From: Strigamia acuminata
Lineage: Eukaryota; Arthropoda; Chilopoda; Geophilomorpha; Linotaeniidae
DNA length: 64,000 nt
Assembly (NCBI GenBank): GCA_949358305.1
Contig: OX442320.1
Span: 2,744,259-2,808,258, forward strand
Direction: 5' to 3'
Part shown: piece by piece, positions 33,625 through 44,961 of the stretch
Numbering within the stretch: position 1 is the first letter of the stretch
How the letters are laid out: every line of letters begins with the position of its first letter
Made by a program: the position numbers and the translations under genes
Notes under the pieces: generated by a model
Databases searched by the model: none
What the model was told of the DNA's origin: nothing
Seen by the model: the letters and a program-made list of their open reading frames with translations, nothing else

Positions 33625-33906
33625 TTATCCCGCGTCTTCTTTGCCAGCCTCTCGATTCTCTTTCTGAGACTCGTCGCCGTCTCCTTCGTCTTTTTCTGAT
33701 GTGACTCTTACCACACCCACATGGACTAACGCGCTCACCACTGAATGCGACAAAAGAACGTCTCCATCTGGAAGCATCTCGACTCTCATGGGGACGTTTC
33801 TGTTGCCTTCATTCTTTCGTTCCTCCTCCTTCGTCGCTCTTTGGACTATAAGATCCACCGTCTTCAACCTGCCCGTCGGCGCACGCGGGATGGAAGCGGC
33901 GGACGA
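33625..33906 (-). CDS. last exon of a gene in the TCG-exon family
   Basis: A 93-codon exon after a good acceptor (TTTCCTTTTCCAG) that begins TCG (Ser) in phase 0 and ends at TAA 33625. It carries PDGDVLLSHSVVSALVHVGV, similar to DGGILLSSIAADTVESVL in the 16-kb gene, and a Glu/Asp/Lys tail. The upstream exon is unclear: an open stretch with ATG near 34017 ends at GGG|GTATCA but in the wrong phase. It converges on the zinc-finger gene ending at 33419. Confidence 0.5.
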   Translation of the reverse strand, partial: SSAASIPRAPTGRLKTVDLIVQRATKEEERKNEGNRNVPMRVEMLPDGDVLLSHSVVSALVHVGVVRVTSEKDEGDGDESQKENREAGKEDAG

Positions 33907-34640
33907 CTGGAAAAGGAAAGAAAACAAATAAAAAAATAAAAAATAAACGAAAAAATGAACAAATAGTGAGAATCCCAACGTGATACCCCTTTTTTTCAGA
34001 TTTCACTTCCATTTGTCCAATTTTCATTACGAAGTACATTACATTACGTTTCGGTCACGGCTTCCGTCAGATGGCGCTCTGGTTTACTTAAATTTTGCCG
34101 TAAATTGCTTTTTTCGCCTTTGTAACTATATTTGATCCAAAAACTAATGACGCCATCGTTTTCAGCGCCAAATTACACGTAGGAAACCTCATTTAATCAT
34201 TAAAATTATTCAGTTTTAAAAATCAGTCTTTTTCAAATTTCCCACCAAATTTGCCACGCGGTCGCCGACTTCGGTGGATCGTAACGGTACTTTTTCTTGA
34301 CCAAATTGAAAAATAAAATATACAGGCAGGTGCAGATTTGGATTTCCAGTCGAATGAGACTGATTTCAAAATTTATAAATCTCATTTCGAGATAGAAAAC
34401 AACATTTTTCAGTTCGCGACGAAGATTTCTGCCTCCATTATAGCTTACGGGATCCGCCGAGTGGCGCTGTTTTCCATTACATTTCGCCGTAATTTAGCAT
34501 TTTCTTCTTTTTAACTATATTTAATGCCAATTTCATATTTATAATTGGAAAATAGACCAAAAACTGCACCAGAAAAGTCTACTTTCCAATCGTCCGATTA
34601 ATTTTTTAATTCATTTTTTTGGGATATTACACAAACCGGA
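33907..34640. other. intergenic with a dispersed-repeat fragment
   Basis: 34295-34385 (TTGAAAAATAAAATATACAG...) matches 32290-32370 and 48830-48905, a second dispersed family. No supported gene beyond the possible 5' exon near 34000. Confidence 0.4.
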
Positions 34641-34960
34641 AGTACCGGAAGTAGAAACATTACATACAGGTCACGTGACCGGACGTCGAAGACGGACAGA
34701 CAGAGCCGTTTCATTATTAGACTTTCTAAACACAAGGTTTAGAAGTCTAAAAAATAGAAATGCATTTCCCGATCGTAGAATTAATTTTGTGCCACGTGCT
34801 CCAATCATTAATTAAATTATCTTCGCCGCAACTCACTGCCATAAAAGTTTTATAGAAAACCAATCGTTTCATATTTTATTTCCATCTCCCGGTGGTCTGG
34901 CGCCGTCATAGTCGACGGAAGTCTCTCCGAACACGTTCAACGGGCTTCACGAACGCTTTC
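34641..34960. repeat. modular repeat unit cut by copia-3
   Basis: Starts with GTCACGTGACC (34670), then CATTAATTAAATTATCTTCG at about 34806 and AAAAGTTTTATAGAAAACCA. It is interrupted at CGCTTTC (34960); the continuation CTTTCAGATCGAATGCG follows copia-3 at 39952. Confidence 0.7.
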
Positions 34961-35151
34961 TGTTGGCGCTTGTCTGTGTATCTAGAAGCGTGGTGAGGTG
35001 TAAAGAAACATACACGGTTGCGTGCGTCGCCATCTTGGAGACTTTTATAAAGATAATAAAAGAAACTGTCACCAGGTGGTGATACATAAAACAAAGTAAG
35101 CAAAAGATCGTCTGCTACAATACAAATGAGAAAGAGCGAATTACATTAACA
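34961..35151 (-). repeat. copia-3 3' LTR
   Basis: 191 bp; on the minus strand starts TGTTAATGTAATTCGC and ends GCGCCAACA. Identical by eye to 39761-39951. Confidence 0.95.
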
Positions 35152-35159
35152 AACTACCC

Positions 35160-38100
35160 CTAATTCGCTGTTTCCCGTACAGAACTCAAATACGGAACTA
35201 AAGATAACAATCTTCCTTTCATTAAAGGTTTGGTAAATAAATCTGCATAATTAAACTTTGTGTTAACATACATGATTTTAAATAAATCTAACATCAAATG
35301 TTCTCGAACGAACTTAAATCTTATATCCATATAACGTGTCAATCGATTCTCCACATGATTCTTCAAGTTGAAAAGTACATTCTGATTGTCCACGTAGATA
35401 GTTGGATGTGCATCATCAATTGGTAAGACACGAGAACATTCGGTTAAAATGCGTGTTAACCAAATAACTTCTTTCACTAAATCAGTCACAGCGTATAATT
35501 CCGATTCCATTGCGGATGCTGCAACCAAGGACTGCTTTGCAGATCTCCAAATTATCGGTACTTGGCCCAAAAACACGATGTGGCCAGAAACCGATCTGCG
35601 TGTGTCGATATCGGACGCAAATGATGCATCGGAATAACAGTGAAAGACAACACGTTCTGGTCTCTTCATCTTAATGCACTGATACGGGGTCGATCTCACA
35701 TAATTGAATAAATGCTCGAGATGCATCCAGGCGACGATACTGGGTTTTGAAGAATATCTCGCCAAAACGCTGACTGCGTACAGGATGTCTGGTCTCGTCA
35801 TTCGTGCGAGAAATAGCAAAGATCCGACTAATTCTCGATATGGCAGATCAATGCCTTTTTCGCTTCGCATCGTTTCTGCATTGATGACCGACCCAAACTT
35901 CATTGGTTCGTACTTTCTCTGAAAAGATATAAAAGAGAAAACATTAGACAGTTTGTGTATATATGATGTTTGTTCTAAATAAACACAGTTGTCTTCTTTA
36001 TCATGGCGGAAATTAATTCCCAAAAACTTTTGAACGCGACCTAAGTCCTTAATATCAAAAATAGTTCTAATCGTTCGTATCACGTTATCGATCACAAAGT
36101 CATCTGAACCGATAATAAGTACGTCGTCGACGTAAACTAATACGAATGCGTTCCATCCGGAGCGATATACACATTCGCAAGATGTAAGGGGAATTAAACC
36201 AGTCTCTTTTAATGCACGGTCAAGTTCTATCCACCAACACCTGCCCGCCTGATGGAGTCCATAGAGACTTTTCTCTAATTTCCACACATTTCCATCATGT
36301 CGTTCGAAGCCACTTGGAGGATCCATATAGATTTCTTCTTCCAGAGACCCATAAAGAAAGGCACATTTTACATCCAGATGCCTAGTCACCCATCCGGCGC
36401 ATACCACAAGCAAGAAAAATAGTAGGCGAACGAGTGCAAAAGTGACAACCGGATTATATACTTCATGAAAATCCCTGCCTTTAACCTGTTCAAAACCTCT
36501 TGCCACTAATCGTGCGCGATGGCGAACAACAGTTCCTTTGTCGTCGCTTTTCCGGACAAAAACCCATTTATTGGTTAAAATCTTCTTCCCTTTTGGAGGT
36601 GGAACGAGTGAAAAGACCTTTCTTTCTTCTAGCGTTGCTATTTCGTCTTGCATTGCCTCATTCCATTGATCTGCATCCTCACATTTTATTGCTTCTTCGT
36701 ATGACGTGGGACTTTCAACATCGCAACATTCCAATCCATTAAAGAAATCAAAGAAGTCTTGGTCGACTATGTTAGAATCGGTGTTATTTGGTTTGGCCAC
36801 GTCATGCGATTTCGAAGGAATGTCCACTTGGCCTGTTACCAAATTCTTCGGTGAGAAATCAAATGCGTCAAGATTTACATCTAAATTCTTAGCTTGACAC
36901 AAAACCGCCACGTCAGTCTTAGACTTGATCCTTTGACCGTCACAAAAATAATAAACATCGGTTCGATTTCCTGTCGATCTGGGAATTAATTCACGTTCCC
37001 ACACAATCTGCTTCAATTGACTCGAAATCGTTGGTTGGACCTGTATCTTCTGTTTTACTGATTGTAAAACCGTTTGTTCAGGTTGTGTAACCGTTTGTGC
37101 TGCTTGTATCGTTGTTACTTGTGCAACTGGTTGTTGCTTTGCTTGCGTCGGTGCGACTTTCTTCAATGTCATTTTAGGTTTAGATTCTTCTGTCGTGTCA
37201 GGTGTAAAACTAATTTGTTCTACACTTTCGAGTCGTTTGGGTTGATAAACCTTAGCCTCGTTAATTGTCACTTGATCACTTTCAATGATTTTGTTGCTGA
37301 TAGGATCCCATATTCGGTAGCCCCGCGTAAATAATGCATATCCGACGAGTACGCCAACTTCTCCACAATCCGAAAATTTGTCTTGTCTTTCGGCCTTTGG
37401 GATAAATCTATGGACCATACTTCCAATCTTACGGATATACGATATATTCGGTGGTGATCCTTTCCTTATTTCATATGGTGTTTTCCAGTGCAGTAACTTC
37501 TGTGGTGTGCGATTCCGCAAATAAACATAAGCATGCAAAAGTTCAACCCAGAATCCTGGTGCTAAATTCGCCTGCTTACGTGTTACGCGAATTGCTTGAA
37601 GTGCCGTCTGGTTAAAGCGTTCCGCGACTCCATTTTGGGATGGTGTGTACGTATTTGTACGTAAATGTTGAATACCCAACGATGTCAAATGCTCTGACAT
37701 CTTTCGCGAACAAAATTCCAACCCGTTGTCAGTTTTAATCGCCTTAACACGATGTCCTGTTTGACGTTCCGCTTCAGTTATAAAGTCTTTAATCTTATCA
37801 AAAGCTTCCCACTTATGCTTAAGTGCGTAGACCGACGTCCATCGAGAATAATCCTCCACAATCGCGAGAAAATATTTGAATCCGGACGGGGAGGGATAAC
37901 TCGTTGCTCCCCAAATGTCTGCATGAACAATTTCCATCAAACTCTTGGTCAATATGGACGGGAAAGCTTTCCTTGTCGGACGTCGCATTTTCGTTATTTT
38001 GCAATCTTCGCAGTACAAATTTCCCCGCGATAAGCTTGGCATTCCTTTAACTGCCCCGGATTTGGACATTTCAGCGACTGTTCTTACATTTAAATGTGCC

Positions 38101-39461
38101 AATCGACGATGCCACAATTCGAGGTCGTGACTGCAATTTGCTGTTTGTGGTTCCTTTTGACCTTCGGATACGACGTTTGCGTACGTCTTCACAGCTGATG
38201 TATTATTTACTTCCGGTAACTGTGCAGACAAATTGTAAAGTCCATTCGTCCCGGTAAACCGTAAAACAGAAGTGCCAGTTTTATCATAAACTTCTATACA
38301 CTTCCCGCCACCTTTCCAAGTGTAACCGCAGGTGTCGACTTGGAATCCAGAAATTAAATTTCTCCGACCACTGGGTGCGTAGCCGACGCGTTGCAATACC
38401 GTATATCGTTCTTTTCCGTCTACTTGATGACGAAACATAACAGTTCCTATTCCTGTTACTTGAAATTGTCCATAATAGGAATTCATAGTGGTCGGTTTTA
38501 TCATCCGCAAGTCTTGAAACCATTTCTTATCGTTGCATAGATGGGCGCCACAAGCGCTGTCCCAGGTCCATTGTTGCCATGGGATTGTTGGTGTTGATGG
38601 CGGTTGGTTGGATACTGTCATAACGTCAAAAACGCCCGAAAACCCTGCCGCTGGTCGTTCATTTGAGGATGTGCCCCGACCTCTCGATTTTCGTCCTCGC
38701 AATCTCGTGTTACGCCCAGCACGAGCTTTTTCGTAATGTGACGGTGCCTGGGTGCAATCACGAATGAAATGGCCTGGTTGGCCACATCGATAACACGTGT
38801 AGCCAGGTGATGGTGATCCACGCTGTTGAACCGTTGAACTAGTCATAACTTCTGAGTCGTTCTTGGATACAGACGTCGTCATCAATCGCATCCGGCCTGC
38901 TTCACTAATCAAAGTTGACTTTACATTTGTTGTAGTGAATTTTGTGTCATCCCATGCATAAATCATTTTTACAACCACGTCATATTCAGTTGGGAGATCC
39001 TGAATAAGTTGAAAAGCAATTTCGTCATCATTAATTTTTCTCCCTGCGTCCTTTAACTGAGCTGCGGCATTTTCAACTCTGCTAATAAATGTCTCCATGT
39101 GCTCTCCGGTTTTAAAAGTCATTGACACGAAATTTTTCCGCAACATTGCAATCCGGGCACGTGATTTCGGTTCGTACATGCCGGCGAGATAATCCCATGC
39201 AGTTAAAGGATCTTCTTTACCTGCACTTCGCAATAAATCCCGAATTTCACGCTTTACTCCGTAGTAAATATAACCCATCGCTTTATTCTTCTTTGCTGTG
39301 AAATCTTTAAGCTCGGTTGCATCTGTCGGAACCTTTGTTGCTTTATCAATGTGATCGGTGAGCGTTTGCGCCGCTAATAGCATTTTCATATCGCTTTTCC
39401 ATGCCTCGTAGTTCAGGCCATCTAGTGGTGAAAATTTGAACATGTCCGGTATCTTATCCAT
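35160..39461 (-). CDS. copia-3 Gag-Pol polyprotein
   Basis: 1433 residues in one frame. CCHC knuckle CYRCGQPGHFIRDC at 223-236. The protease motif is DSA (301-303) within WDSACGAHLCND, a variant I believe occurs in some copia lineages. Integrase shows ADIWG, KTDNGLEF and GVAERFNQT. Reverse transcriptase has YVDD at 1110-1113; RNase H follows (SDAS, MESEL, VDNQN). Several features (ADIWG, YGLHQAGR, short linker, short LTR) set it apart from the other two elements, which share HMDVWG and YGLHQSGR. No break seen. Confidence 0.96.
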   Translation of the reverse strand: MDKIPDMFKFSPLDGLNYEAWKSDMKMLLAAQTLTDHIDKATKVPTDATELKDFTAKKNKAMGYIYYGVKREIRDLLRSAGKEDPLTAWDYLAGMYEPKSRARIAMLRKNFVSMTFKTGEHMETFISRVENAAAQLKDAGRKINDDEIAFQLIQDLPTEYDVVVKMIYAWDDTKFTTTNVKSTLISEAGRMRLMTTSVSKNDSEVMTSSTVQQRGSPSPGYTCYRCGQPGHFIRDCTQAPSHYEKARAGRNTRLRGRKSRGRGTSSNERPAAGFSGVFDVMTVSNQPPSTPTIPWQQWTWDSACGAHLCNDKKWFQDLRMIKPTTMNSYYGQFQVTGIGTVMFRHQVDGKERYTVLQRVGYAPSGRRNLISGFQVDTCGYTWKGGGKCIEVYDKTGTSVLRFTGTNGLYNLSAQLPEVNNTSAVKTYANVVSEGQKEPQTANCSHDLELWHRRLAHLNVRTVAEMSKSGAVKGMPSLSRGNLYCEDCKITKMRRPTRKAFPSILTKSLMEIVHADIWGATSYPSPSGFKYFLAIVEDYSRWTSVYALKHKWEAFDKIKDFITEAERQTGHRVKAIKTDNGLEFCSRKMSEHLTSLGIQHLRTNTYTPSQNGVAERFNQTALQAIRVTRKQANLAPGFWVELLHAYVYLRNRTPQKLLHWKTPYEIRKGSPPNISYIRKIGSMVHRFIPKAERQDKFSDCGEVGVLVGYALFTRGYRIWDPISNKIIESDQVTINEAKVYQPKRLESVEQISFTPDTTEESKPKMTLKKVAPTQAKQQPVAQVTTIQAAQTVTQPEQTVLQSVKQKIQVQPTISSQLKQIVWERELIPRSTGNRTDVYYFCDGQRIKSKTDVAVLCQAKNLDVNLDAFDFSPKNLVTGQVDIPSKSHDVAKPNNTDSNIVDQDFFDFFNGLECCDVESPTSYEEAIKCEDADQWNEAMQDEIATLEERKVFSLVPPPKGKKILTNKWVFVRKSDDKGTVVRHRARLVARGFEQVKGRDFHEVYNPVVTFALVRLLFFLLVVCAGWVTRHLDVKCAFLYGSLEEEIYMDPPSGFERHDGNVWKLEKSLYGLHQAGRCWWIELDRALKETGLIPLTSCECVYRSGWNAFVLVYVDDVLIIGSDDFVIDNVIRTIRTIFDIKDLGRVQKFLGINFRHDKEDNCVYLEQTSYIHKLSNVFSFISFQRKYEPMKFGSVINAETMRSEKGIDLPYRELVGSLLFLARMTRPDILYAVSVLARYSSKPSIVAWMHLEHLFNYVRSTPYQCIKMKRPERVVFHCYSDASFASDIDTRRSVSGHIVFLGQVPIIWRSAKQSLVAASAMESELYAVTDLVKEVIWLTRILTECSRVLPIDDAHPTIYVDNQNVLFNLKNHVENRLTRYMDIRFKFVREHLMLDLFKIMYVNTKFNYADLFTKPLMKGRLLSLVPYLSSVRETAN

Positions 39462-39744
39462 GACGTTGCAATGGTGTAAAAACCGTGAAAAACAAAATAA
39501 TCAAGAGTCAATAAACATGAAATTATATCACTCAAATGTCAAAATATCCACAAACTGAAAGATATCACAATTTTGTCCGTTTTTCCTCGCTAAATGTTCG
39601 TATTTAGACATGAAGGTGAAGGGGCGTGACTCGCGATAATTCCTCGCCTCGAACTCGCGATAATTCCTCGTCCCGAACTCGATTTGGTTCTTCACTGTCG
39701 TAATCCTTCACACAAGCTCGCCTGAAGTCTTCTAGAATGCATGT

Positions 39745-39758
39745 CTGGACCCATAACC
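39745..39758 (-). promoter_or_regulatory. copia-3 primer site matching an internal tRNA-iMet segment
   Basis: On the minus strand GGTTATGGGTCCAG lies two bases after the 5' LTR. It is complementary, with one G-U wobble, to the anticodon region of initiator tRNA-Met. Drosophila copia primes with the 5' half of that tRNA in the same way. Confidence 0.85.
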
Positions 39759-39760
39759 TT

Positions 39761-39951
39761 TGTTGGCGCTTGTCTGTGTATCTAGAAGCGTGGTGAGGTG
39801 TAAAGAAACATACACGGTTGCGTGCGTCGCCATCTTGGAGACTTTTATAAAGATAATAAAAGAAACTGTCACCAGGTGGTGATACATAAAACAAAGTAAG
39901 CAAAAGATCGTCTGCTACAATACAAATGAGAAAGAGCGAATTACATTAACA
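39761..39951 (-). repeat. copia-3 5' LTR
   Basis: 191 bp, flanked outside by CTTTC. Identical by eye to the 3' LTR. Confidence 0.95.
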
Positions 39952-41480
39952 CTTTCAGATCGAATGCGGAACTCGGGCCCGCCGCTTGGTCGAGCGGCGC
40001 AGTACCCACCGAGCGGCGTGGTAGCCGGGTTCTCGCGTATGGCGATAGGGGGTCCTCTCTAAACAAACACCTCTCTCGGTCTCAGACTGGCCTTCGGGTC
40101 GATCAAAATAATAAATAAATGAATCGGAAATAGAACGCACCCGTTCTCGCTCGGTCTACCGGCGAATGGGAGCAGTTGGGGCCGTTGAGCGGCGACGACA
40201 GCAGCCCTAACGACTCGTCCCGAAAATAAGTTTCCGCACCGACATCCGTTCGCTTATTTAAACCCCATGACGCGCGCGTGGTTGCCTGCATTTTTCGGCT
40301 CGTTTCGACACGTTTCGACGTCGACGCGCGACCGTGAGCAAAGTCCTCAGCAACATATGGACATGAGTGTGTCTTTGCTCGCGATCTACGCGTTTGAGCG
40401 CGTTACGACGCGCGATAATGCACGTGATGCGATGGGGGTGAGCGCGACACGGGCTTTTGGCGCGGGCGTCGGTAATGATGTCCGTCAACGTGGATGAATG
40501 TCCGCGAAGTGTTTGGTGTTTATGGCAACGCACCAGGACGCAATTAACAACCAACAAGAATTAAAAATATAACTGTTTAACAAAAAGAAACTCCTATAAT
40601 GTTGAAACAATAAAGAAAACGCAAAATTCAGATTCAAATTTAGATTTGAATTAGGTCAGATTAGGCCAGGTTGTAGATCCACAGACTCTCGAGACGACAA
40701 CAAGAAAATAAAAAGGATGCGTTTATCGTTTGTAGGTAGAATCTCGCGCCGAGTTAAATAAAAGTCTTTAAAAAATAGAAATCGATTTCCCGGTCGTAGA
40801 ATTAATTTTGTGTCATGTGATCCAGTCATTAATTAGATTTTCGTGGTAGATGTTGCGTGAAACAAGATCGTGAACGTCTCAATTGGTTTACGATTTAAAT
40901 TTCATCTCGCAATACACGCTGCACCAACGTAGTCGACGCGAGTTTATATCACTGCACTCGATGGGTTTTGTGAGCATTTTTAGACCAATCGATCGTACAG
41001 CTTGTTTGCTAGTTTCCTTTCGAGGTCAGCGGTTAACTCTTTGCATTCTATGATGCTGTTGGTTCCAACGGCGATACGCGTCTCCCGCCTGCCTCTCGGT
41101 CTCAGACTGGCCTTCGGGCCGGTCAAAAAAAAAGAAAAAAATTAATAAATAGATAAATAAGTCGGGAACAAAACGCATCCATCCCGACGAATAGTGACAG
41201 TTGGGCTCGTTGAGCGGTGGCGAAGGCGGCGGCAACCCCGACGACTCGTCCCAAAAATAAGCTCCCACATCGACACTCATCCGTTCGCGTGTGCACGTGT
41301 GTGTCTGTGTGTGGCATTTTACAACGGAGTGGCATCGACGTGTCCATTGGTTGACTCGAGTTCCAACCGTCCCCAACGCCTCGTAAAAATCGACACCGAT
41401 TTTATGACTTTGAACGACTTTATCGCTAACATTTCCATCTGATTCCCCGTAACGACGTTTTGACCATTGCTCCCCCCACA
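39952..41480. repeat. modular repeat units
   Basis: TTCG-loop hairpins at about 40088 and 41107, GGGCTCGTTGAGCGG/CCCCGACGACTCGTCC segments at about 41200, and the ATGTCCGTCAACGTGGATGA module at 40478-40720. GAGTTAAATAAAAGTC at about 40750 is TATA-like. The box near 40830 belongs to a subtype ending TGAACGTCTCAATTGG. Confidence 0.7.
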
Positions 41481-41624
41481 CTCCAATTCAAAATTTAATA
41501 AGAAATTGTCAAACTTTTCAAATTCTATGATAAAAGTTGAGTGTTTTTATTGTTTACAAAATAAAAACGAAAAATAAAAAAATAAAATAAAAAAAGATTC
41601 AAAATCGACTCGTCACATCGCCGA

Positions 41625-41882
41625 TTACGCGCCTGGTTGTGGGTCACTGAGGAAGAGATCAAATTGAATAAACTAAATGAACAAACTGATGGACGAGCGG
41701 ACAAATTGAAACGTTGAACCGAATTAATTACCTCGACGCCGGACGCCCTGGCAACGTCGGTTCGGTGGCCGCGAAACGCGCTAGCATCCTGGCGCGCCCG
41801 CGGGATTGACTTGAAAAATAGAAAATAAAATAAAATAAATATAAATAAATAAATCAATTCGAATCAAACCAACCAATCGGTC

Positions 41883-41913
<31 letters not shown>

Positions 41914-42020
41914 GTTGAATCGAATTAACTCACCTCGGCATCGGACGTCCCGGTCCCATCAACTGGGCGCCCGCGAAGCGAACAAACAGTACGGAACGTC
42001 CGCGAGGATGGCTTAAAAAA

Positions 42021-42051
<31 letters not shown>

Positions 42052-42326
42052 ATGAATAAATAAATCAAACGAGACGTTTGACCGGATTACATCGGTTCCA
42101 GAGTCGCGCGCTGGAATGGCGCAACCCGCATGATGGGTCGAATGTGACCGGGTTCGGTCCACTGCCACGATGGCGACTGGGGCGGATCAATTGGCTGACA
42201 ACTGAATAAACAAAGAAATAAAGAAATGAAGAAACGGATAAACGAACGATCGAAACCGGTCGGTCGAATCTCTCACCTTGCATCATCGCCGTCGTTGTTG
42301 TGGTCGTTTTTCTCGTTTTTGTTCAT
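41625..42326 (-). CDS. small gene with tandemly duplicated 78-bp exons
   Basis: Exons on the minus strand: 42326-42277 (50 bp), 42201-42091 (111), 42011-41934 (78), 41809-41732 (78), 41646-41625 (22). All four introns are phase 2, so exons 2-4 are symmetric. The frame runs 112 residues to TAA. Exons 3 and 4 encode related peptides: RGRSVLFVRFAGAQL...PGRP and RGRARMLARFAATEP...PGRP. Their following introns are also alike (TTAATTCGATTCAACG and TTAATTCGGTTCAACG after the donors), so exon and intron were duplicated together. The start is MNKNEKNDHNNDGDDA. The product is Arg/Pro-rich with no known domain. The first exon has the same length and phase as that of the gene at 46.4 kb. Confidence 0.6.
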
Positions 42327-42880
42327 CGTCTGGAACATAGAAATTAAATTAAAGTCGAATGCAAAGGAAAATAAAATAACGGCTAAGAAAAAATAAAAAA
42401 TTGCAAGTCACGAGTCTGTCAAATGAGCGAGCGAGCGGTGCCCGACCGAACCAATGCAGGCGTTCGTGTTTGCACGCGCGTGTTAATTGATACGTTGTCG
42501 AGAGAGGCGTAGAGGTAATCGAGGGTTGTTTTTTTTTCAATTTGTCGATCGATTGACTGATAAATGTGACGGTAGAACGGTCAACTACTCACTTTTTGGA
42601 AGATGGAAACACGACGTCGTCTGTCCCGCGCGTGATCACTATCGATGCATAGAGCGACACCAAGTGACATAATCCGGAAACATGGCGGCTGTCTGTCTGT
42701 CTCCATCCTCTCGGCACACGGTTCCACGCGGCGGGTATCTCCGTCCACTCGACCAATCGTCGTATTCGTTGTTATCCTTTTTCCTGTTTTTTTTCTTTTT
42801 TTTTCTTTCTTTTTTTTTTCTTTTTTTCTTTTTTAGGCGAGTAAATAAAACTGACTGAAATAAAAATTCCCATCCATCCA
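42327..42880. other. intergenic, no supported gene
   Basis: Upstream region of the preceding minus-strand gene, with T-rich stretches at 42780-42835. Nothing recognised. Confidence 0.35.
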
Positions 42881-44210
42881 CCCATTTTGTTTACCCCAAC
42901 CATTAATCAGATTATCACGATAGATGTCGCGTGAAATGAGATTGTGAACGCTTAAACTGGTCTACGGTTTAAATTCCATTCCGCGATGCACGGCGCGCCA
43001 TCGTAAATGACGCGAATTTCGGTCACTGCATCCGATGGATCTACTAACACCTTCAGACCAACCGGGACTGATTCGAGCCCTCGCGGAAATCCGGGGGGTT
43101 TCGGTCACAAAAGTCTGCATTCGGGTTGCGCAACCACTCTATTGTTCAGCCGTTGGTCAACCGGGGCAGTTGGCACCGACGAGCGTCGACAGTCCCAACA
43201 AATTCTTCCAAAATAAACTCTCACATCGACATCACAACGTTCCGCCGGTACAAACAAACAAACAGTTATGAAAAACACTTGGTTTATCTATTTATTTATT
43301 TATTTATTTGTCCGTTCGTTTACACACACTCTCTTTGCACATGACAGATTCGGCATCTGGTCGTAGAAAATTTCAATATTTTGATGCAACACGTTCTGGT
43401 GTCAGTGCGCGATCGTGAGCGAAGTCCTCGACAATGTGCTCGCATGAGCGTGTCTTTGTTTGCCATGCACACGCGTGAACGCGTTCCCACGCGCGATAAT
43501 ATGCGAGGTGCGATGTATGTAAGCGCGACATGGATTTTTGACACCGGCATCGATAATAATGTTCACCAACGTGGATAAATGTCCGAAGGTGTCCGGTGCT
43601 TATGGCAACGCACCGGGACGCAGTTAAATAGCAAGTAGAATTAAAAATATAATTGTTTAATAAAAGGAAACTCTCATAATGTTGAAACGATAAAGCAAAC
43701 GCAGAATTCAGATCCAAACTCAGATTCGAATTAGGTCAGATTAGGCCAGGTTATAGATCCACAAACTCCCGAGACGCGACAAGAAAATGAAAAGGACGCG
43801 TTTATCACTTATAGGTGCCTGGCGATCGACAACGAGCGGACGATTAAAGTTTAAATTTCGGATCTTGGAACCGGTTCCGCGGTTCGTATTCCAATGATTA
43901 ACGAGATTATCTTCGTAGCAACCGACTGGAACAAAAGTTTCGTAAAATATCCGCCGTTTCATATTTTAATTTTACCTTCCAGAGTTGACGCCCCGTCGGA
44001 GTCGACGCGAGTTCTAATCACCGCGTCCGCTGCATTTTGCGAAAGCCTTCAGACCGAGAGCAGAGCGAAGGGGCCGTCGCCGCTCGGTCGAGCGGCACAG
44101 TACCCACCGAGTGGCGCGGTACCCGAGTTCTTCTGCCGCCAGTGCCTGTATGCGTCACACTTGCACGCCCCTCTCGGTCTCAGACTGGCCTTCTGGTCAG
44201 TCACAATAAC
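42880..44210. repeat. modular repeat units
   Basis: Boxes at about 42900 and 43893. CCCTCGCGGAAATCCGG at about 43079, the GGGGCAG...AGTCCC hairpin segment at 43163-43196 followed by AAAATAAACTC, the ATGTTCACCAACGTGGATAA module at 43559-43800, and a diverged TTCG hairpin at about 44188. Confidence 0.7.
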
Positions 44211-44961
44211 AAATCAAAAATAAGCTACACAGCCAGTGGCGAAAACAATGCGAGGGGGACGACGTTCGACCGAATCTCTGGCAATGGCTTCCTAATCCCA
44301 TCCGAATCCCATGAATCTTTCGAATCTTTCGAATCCCAAACCGATGTGTGCTTCTCTCGTGGATGCGCGCGAAGAAACGAAGAGGAAAAGAGAAAACGCA
44401 GAGAAGAGAATGGGAAAGAATCCCTCTCTCTCTCTCTCTCTTTATTTATTTATTTATTTATTTATTTTTTATTTCTTTATTTTTTTTTTTTTATTTCTTT
44501 ATTTATTTATTTTTTTTTTTTCTTAATTTCTAATTTGTGTCACCGAGTGTCGCGTCGTATTCTCGCGTCTTTGCAGCGAGCGACGGGCTAAAGCTTTCCT
44601 ACCATACCGCGCTTTGCTTCGCGCACTTGTACGCATTGGTTCATTCGCTAAAACGAGTCTCGTTTGCACGGTAAGCAAACCTAGTCAATTTTCAAAATAG
44701 AAAAAGGGAAAGAATCCCCAACAATTTGACCGACTCGTTAATTAAACCGACCGACCAACTAACTAAATGAACCAGAACGGGTCGATGCGCGAGCACGGGC
44801 GGGAATCCCCGTGGTTACACCACTATCACCGCCATTTTGTTCTCGATCTCTATCCAATTTTAGTTTTGCAGTCGGACTCACGATTTTGTCAGTTTTTCGT
44901 TTTTCATTTATTCGTTTAAATTCTTTCTCTTTTTCCTCGATGGTAGACGCAACAAGACGAG
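44211..44961. other. intergenic, 5' of thymidine kinase
   Basis: CT-rich and T-rich tracts at 44420-44530. No gene supported. The TK start lies after a pyrimidine-rich stretch with no clear acceptor, so its 5'UTR may be unspliced. Confidence 0.35.

Larger units (their letters stand above)
34961..39951 (-). mobile_element. copia-3, complete short-LTR copia element
   Basis: A 4991-bp element in minus orientation with 191-bp LTRs (34961-35151, 39761-39951) that look identical by eye. Target duplication CTTTC lies at 34956-34960 and 39952-39956. One Gag-Pol frame ends against the polypurine tract (GGGGTAGTT on the minus strand, 35152-35160). The primer site differs in type from copia-1 and copia-2. 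Confidence 0.97.
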
